Origin: Parietichytrium sp. I65-24A
Taxonomy: Eukaryota > Sar > Bigyra > Thraustochytrida > Thraustochytriidae
Direction of reading: 5' to 3'
Length of the DNA: 64,000 nt
Assembly (NCBI GenBank): GCA_012862575.1
Contig: BLSF01000056.1
Span: 124,001-188,000 of the forward strand
The notes beneath the pieces were generated by a model that saw only the letters and a program-made list of their open reading frames with translations, did not search any database and was not told the DNA's origin. Shown here piece after piece: positions 61,928-64,000 of this stretch. Made by a program: the position numbers and the translations under genes. The first letter of the stretch is position 1; each line of letters starts with the position of its first letter.

Positions 61928-61955
61928 GTTGTGGGTGTTGTGGGTGTTGTGGGCG
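61928..61955 (+). repeat. TTGTGGGTG 9-mer tandem repeat (about 3 units)
   Basis: Three units immediately upstream of the BUD20-like start codon, ending about 28 bp before the ATG. Translated in frame they give a hydrophobic run (VLWVLWVLW), which I treat as untranslated leader. Confidence 0.85.
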
Positions 61956-61982
61956 TGCTTGCGTGGGCTTTGGGTAAGGAGA

Positions 61983-62342
61983 ATGGGGAACGGGCCGAAG
62001 AGCCAGAAGGCGGGAGCGCGGTCGAAGAATAAGGGTTTCCGAAAGTACTTTTTGTCCACCAAGCACAGGACCAAGGACGTGGACCAAATTCAGGACGAGA
62101 TTAAGAAGGGAGGGCTCAAGTTCGACTACGATGAGGACCTTCCTGGGGGCGGCCAGTTCTACTGCGCGGAGACGGGCAAGCATTTCGTGAGCCAAGACGC
62201 TTTGGACGCGCACAAGAAAACTAAGGCGTACAAGAAGAGGCTCAGGGTCCTCAAGGAGGAGCAGTATAACCAAGCCAGTGCCGATGCTGCGGCGGGAAAG
62301 TCGAAGGAGATTCTGCCACCAGCCCACCCAACGAATGCGTAA
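61983..62342 (+). CDS. BUD20/ZNF593-like 60S ribosome-biogenesis protein with degenerate zinc finger, 119 aa
   Basis: The family are shuttling pre-60S factors that travel from nucleolus to cytoplasm. ATG 61983 gives a Lys/Arg-rich start (MGNGPKSQKAGARSKNKGFR); the frame is open to 61923 through a 9-mer repeat, but residues before the ATG are repeat-coded. Landmarks: KHRTKDVDQIQDEI and DEDLPGGGQFYC match the family's 'kHrTkDlDqI..dl ... D.DLPG.gqhyC'. After the finger comes KKRLRVLKEEQYNQASADAA, as in ZNF593 (KKRlK.L.e.pYtq.eAe.A). The C2H2 finger, however, has lost two ligands: C61-x2-T64-x12-H77-x5-Y83. This may be a real loss or sequence error; both changed codons (ACG, TAC) need more than a simple frameshift to explain. 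Confidence 0.88.
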   Translation: MGNGPKSQKAGARSKNKGFRKYFLSTKHRTKDVDQIQDEIKKGGLKFDYDEDLPGGGQFYCAETGKHFVSQDALDAHKKTKAYKKRLRVLKEEQYNQASADAAAGKSKEILPPAHPTNA

Positions 62343-62881
62343 GGCGGTCTGTCTGTTTATAATAGTCAGTGTGGCATTGGAGAGTTCGCAATCCGAATTG
62401 CGAAGGTTTTTGGAGTGGGACGGAGTTGGGAGATTTCGAGTTGGTAAGTGAAGAGGTGAAGCAGATTACACTGAATGATGTGACCAACCCTATCAGTCGG
62501 TTTGGTTCAAGAGGTGGGCATTCAATACCACAGAAGTGTCTCGTTTCCCAAGGCTCGTTCTGTCGTCTCACGAATGCAAAATTGAGAGAGCAGTGGGTGA
62601 GTCTACTTGAGAGCTCTCTCGACTCTTTAGGTTACTCCCACTGTTGGAAATTCCATTGTTTGGCCGCTGCAAGTATGTTGTTCATGAAACTAACTGTTTT
62701 TTGGCACAGCTTTTTCGAATACTATACTTCGCATGCTATTAACTCAGCCTTGCTCGGGCGAAAATTTGTACACAGAAACGTTTCTTTTGTCTTTTTCCTT
62801 TCTCTCTCTGTTTATGTTTATATCGCGCAAAGTTGTGATTCTGCAATGCCTTTCGGCATAACAACGCACGAAAACTCGGTT
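62343..62881. other. convergent 3' region between the BUD20-like and GRAM genes
   Basis: 539 bp. A + strand frame is open here and continues antisense into the GRAM gene, but it lacks any domain. No gene accepted. Confidence 0.5.
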
Positions 62882-64000
62882 CTAAAACTCTTCTTCATCC
62901 GCTTGCAACAGAGTGCTTGCCATCATCTTTTGCATGTCCATGATTCTCTTCTTTTCCTCTTCAGCCTCGATGTGTGCCCTGTCAGGCTCCACATCGATAC
63001 ATTCGTCTGCATCCTCCTCCGCATACTGGGCGTTCGCGGGTTTCGCCGCCTGTCTGTCACTAATTTCTGGGTCAGATGGTTGCACAAGGCTCTCAGGGTG
63101 CTGCAGTCTTGCTTGCACCTCGGCGATGAGCTCCAGCATTCGCTCGCTCTCCAAGAGTGAGGAAACCAGGAAGCTCACGGTACTCCCGTCCGCGCAGGTT
63201 CCAACGATGCAAGCGTCGCCAACAAAGCTCGCGGCCCCAGAGACTTGACTGGCCAGTATTGATTTGAACGACGCAACCGGAAAGGCTAAATTTGTTCGGA
63301 AACCGAATATGTTGGCTGTAAACATCAGATGCTGCCTCGTGACCATCAATGTCCCGGGTTTCTTCTCGTGAAAGGCAGACACCCTGCCGAGGACAACGTT
63401 TGGCGGAATCTGCATGGCGCTTGCAAGTTCCAGGGTTTCTTTTGCGGAGCGCGCTATCTCATTGCTCTCCAGACGGTCATAGATCAATGCTCTATTTCTT
63501 TTGCATACCAGGGTTCGAATTGCGAGCTGTTTTTCCTTGCGGTGATATTTCGCAGAGATTTCTATTGCCCATTTTTTCTCCAGCTGTTGCCTGGCTAGCG
63601 CTAGAAGCGTCTCGACCGAATCAATTTGATTCTCCAAGCCCTCCAGGTCGTGCAAATTGGGGCAGCCTTCCTCACCATACTCTATTGGCAGTTGTGCGAC
63701 CGTAGGCGACCTTTCCAAGTTTGGTAGCCTGACACCGTAGTGCTTATAGCTTGCCTTGATGAGGCTGATCATTTGCGCAGCTTTCCATTCCAGCTTACGA
63801 GCTGTCATTTCCTCATCGGCAGACAACTCCGTAAGCTTTTGCTCACCCCAGACCTTGTATGCCTCGATCAAGTCGCGAAAAAAATCTTCGTGCAGAGATG
63901 TCCTCGAAGATGGCCCAAGAGAAGCTGAAAGGCCAACAGAGCTCTTGAAAAGCTGAATCAGGACCTCCTTCGTGTTGTTTTCCAGACCCGAGAGAACTAG
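62882..64000 (-). CDS. GRAM-domain protein, partial (N-terminus beyond right edge), 372 aa visible
   Basis: The frame stays open to the window edge (LVLSGLENNTKEVLIQLFKS at the visible start), so the 5' end of the gene lies outside; no start can be chosen. Visible residues 1-~215 are mostly helical and charged (DFFRDLIEAYKVWGEQKLTE, then LALARQQLEKKWAIEI), like a coiled-coil or BAR-like helical domain. Residues ~210-300 are a GRAM domain: GRVSAFHEKKPGTLMVTRQH, then LMFTANIFGFRTNLAFPVAS and SFKSILASQ, the usual 'f.......G.lyiT...l.F.s......k..ip...I..I'. GRAM domains bind phosphoinositides or protein partners at membranes. The C-terminus is acidic with a Glu/Lys helix (EAEEEKKRIMDMQKMMAST). 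No lipid-transfer StART/VASt domain or TBC domain is seen in the visible part. Family beyond GRAM is undetermined. Confidence 0.75.
   Translation of the reverse strand, partial: LVLSGLENNTKEVLIQLFKSSVGLSASLGPSSRTSLHEDFFRDLIEAYKVWGEQKLTELSADEEMTARKLEWKAAQMISLIKASYKHYGVRLPNLERSPTVAQLPIEYGEEGCPNLHDLEGLENQIDSVETLLALARQQLEKKWAIEISAKYHRKEKQLAIRTLVCKRNRALIYDRLESNEIARSAKETLELASAMQIPPNVVLGRVSAFHEKKPGTLMVTRQHLMFTANIFGFRTNLAFPVASFKSILASQVSGAASFVGDACIVGTCADGSTVSFLVSSLLESERMLELIAEVQARLQHPESLVQPSDPEISDRQAAKPANAQYAEEDADECIDVEPDRAHIEAEEEKKRIMDMQKMMASTLLQADEEEF

Larger units (their letters stand above)
61360..61982. other. divergent intergenic region between RPI and the BUD20-like gene
   Basis: 623 bp. It contains CTTT tetramers (61391-61440), CT dinucleotides (61461-61509) starting ~30 bp from the RPI ATG, and a TTGTGGGTG 9-mer repeat (61928-61955) ~28 bp before the BUD20-like ATG. 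No gene seen. Confidence 0.6.

Noticed and set aside
62369-63160. 263-codon + strand open frame overlapping the GRAM gene antisense
   Set aside because: Half of it is antisense to a supported coding region; no domain, and residue composition (Cys/His/Phe/Leu-rich) is that of an antisense translation.

Overview
The window is nuclear DNA of a microbial eukaryote. Evidence: GT-AG introns in conserved genes, nuclear-encoded subunits of mitochondrial complexes I and IV, basal transcription and chromatin proteins (TAF5, a PHD/ZZ protein, MAF1), a 4,703-residue VPS13, a four-domain voltage-gated channel, and no operons. Genes are fairly dense and intron-poor: the longest genes (14.1 kb VPS13, 4.9 kb channel, 4.9 kb PAS receptor, 3.3 kb TAF5) are single open frames. 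The introns I can place (73-170 nt, plus one predicted at 260 nt) all lie in short genes. No gene is plastid-specific, and the ribose-5-phosphate isomerase is of the cytosolic animal/amoeba-like type. I cannot name the species; an intron-poor protist lineage fits, but this is only an inference.

Layout. 0.2-7.5 kb: a probable mitochondrial helical-repeat protein (-), COX5B (+, 2 exons), a chromatin protein joining an Sgf11-like zinc finger to PHD and ZZ fingers (-), and a small signal-peptide membrane protein (+, 2 exons). 7.9-15.3 kb: an MFS transporter with a Cys-rich ShK-like insert (+, 2 exons) and a four-domain voltage-gated cation channel (+). 15.5-18.8 kb: TAF5 (-). 21.7-26.6 kb: a TmcB-like multi-pass PAS protein (+). 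26.9-31.4 kb: a TRF4/PAPD5-type nucleotidyltransferase (-) and a leucine-rich-repeat protein (-). 31.4-39.9 kb: an 8.4 kb stretch with no convincing gene, but with simple repeats, palindromes and one strongly structured segment near 39 kb. 39.9-43.7 kb: three small spliced genes on the + strand: MAF1, a CHORD protein that needs a 4-nt microexon, and NDUFB11/ESSS of complex I. 44.3-58.4 kb: VPS13 (-). 59.5-61.4 kb: secreted RNase T2 (-) and ribose-5-phosphate isomerase (-). 62.0-62.3 kb: a BUD20/ZNF593-like ribosome-biogenesis protein (+). 62.9-64.0 kb: a GRAM-domain protein (-) running off the right edge.

The genes do not form one pathway. They are housekeeping and signalling genes: respiration (COX5B, NDUFB11), pentose phosphate (RPI), transcription and RNA (TAF5, PHD/ZZ, MAF1, TRF4-like, BUD20-like), membrane traffic and lipid transfer (VPS13, GRAM protein), and surface sensing (channel, PAS receptor, MFS carrier). 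Many upstream regions carry a short tandem repeat whose unit differs from gene to gene.

Most notable: a 4-nt coding microexon inside the CHORD zinc domain; a four-domain channel whose inferred selectivity ring is R/G/K/D; loss of zinc ligands in both COX5B and the BUD20-like protein; the Sgf11-finger/PHD/ZZ architecture; and a roughly 435-bp nest of inverted repeats at 38.9-39.4 kb.
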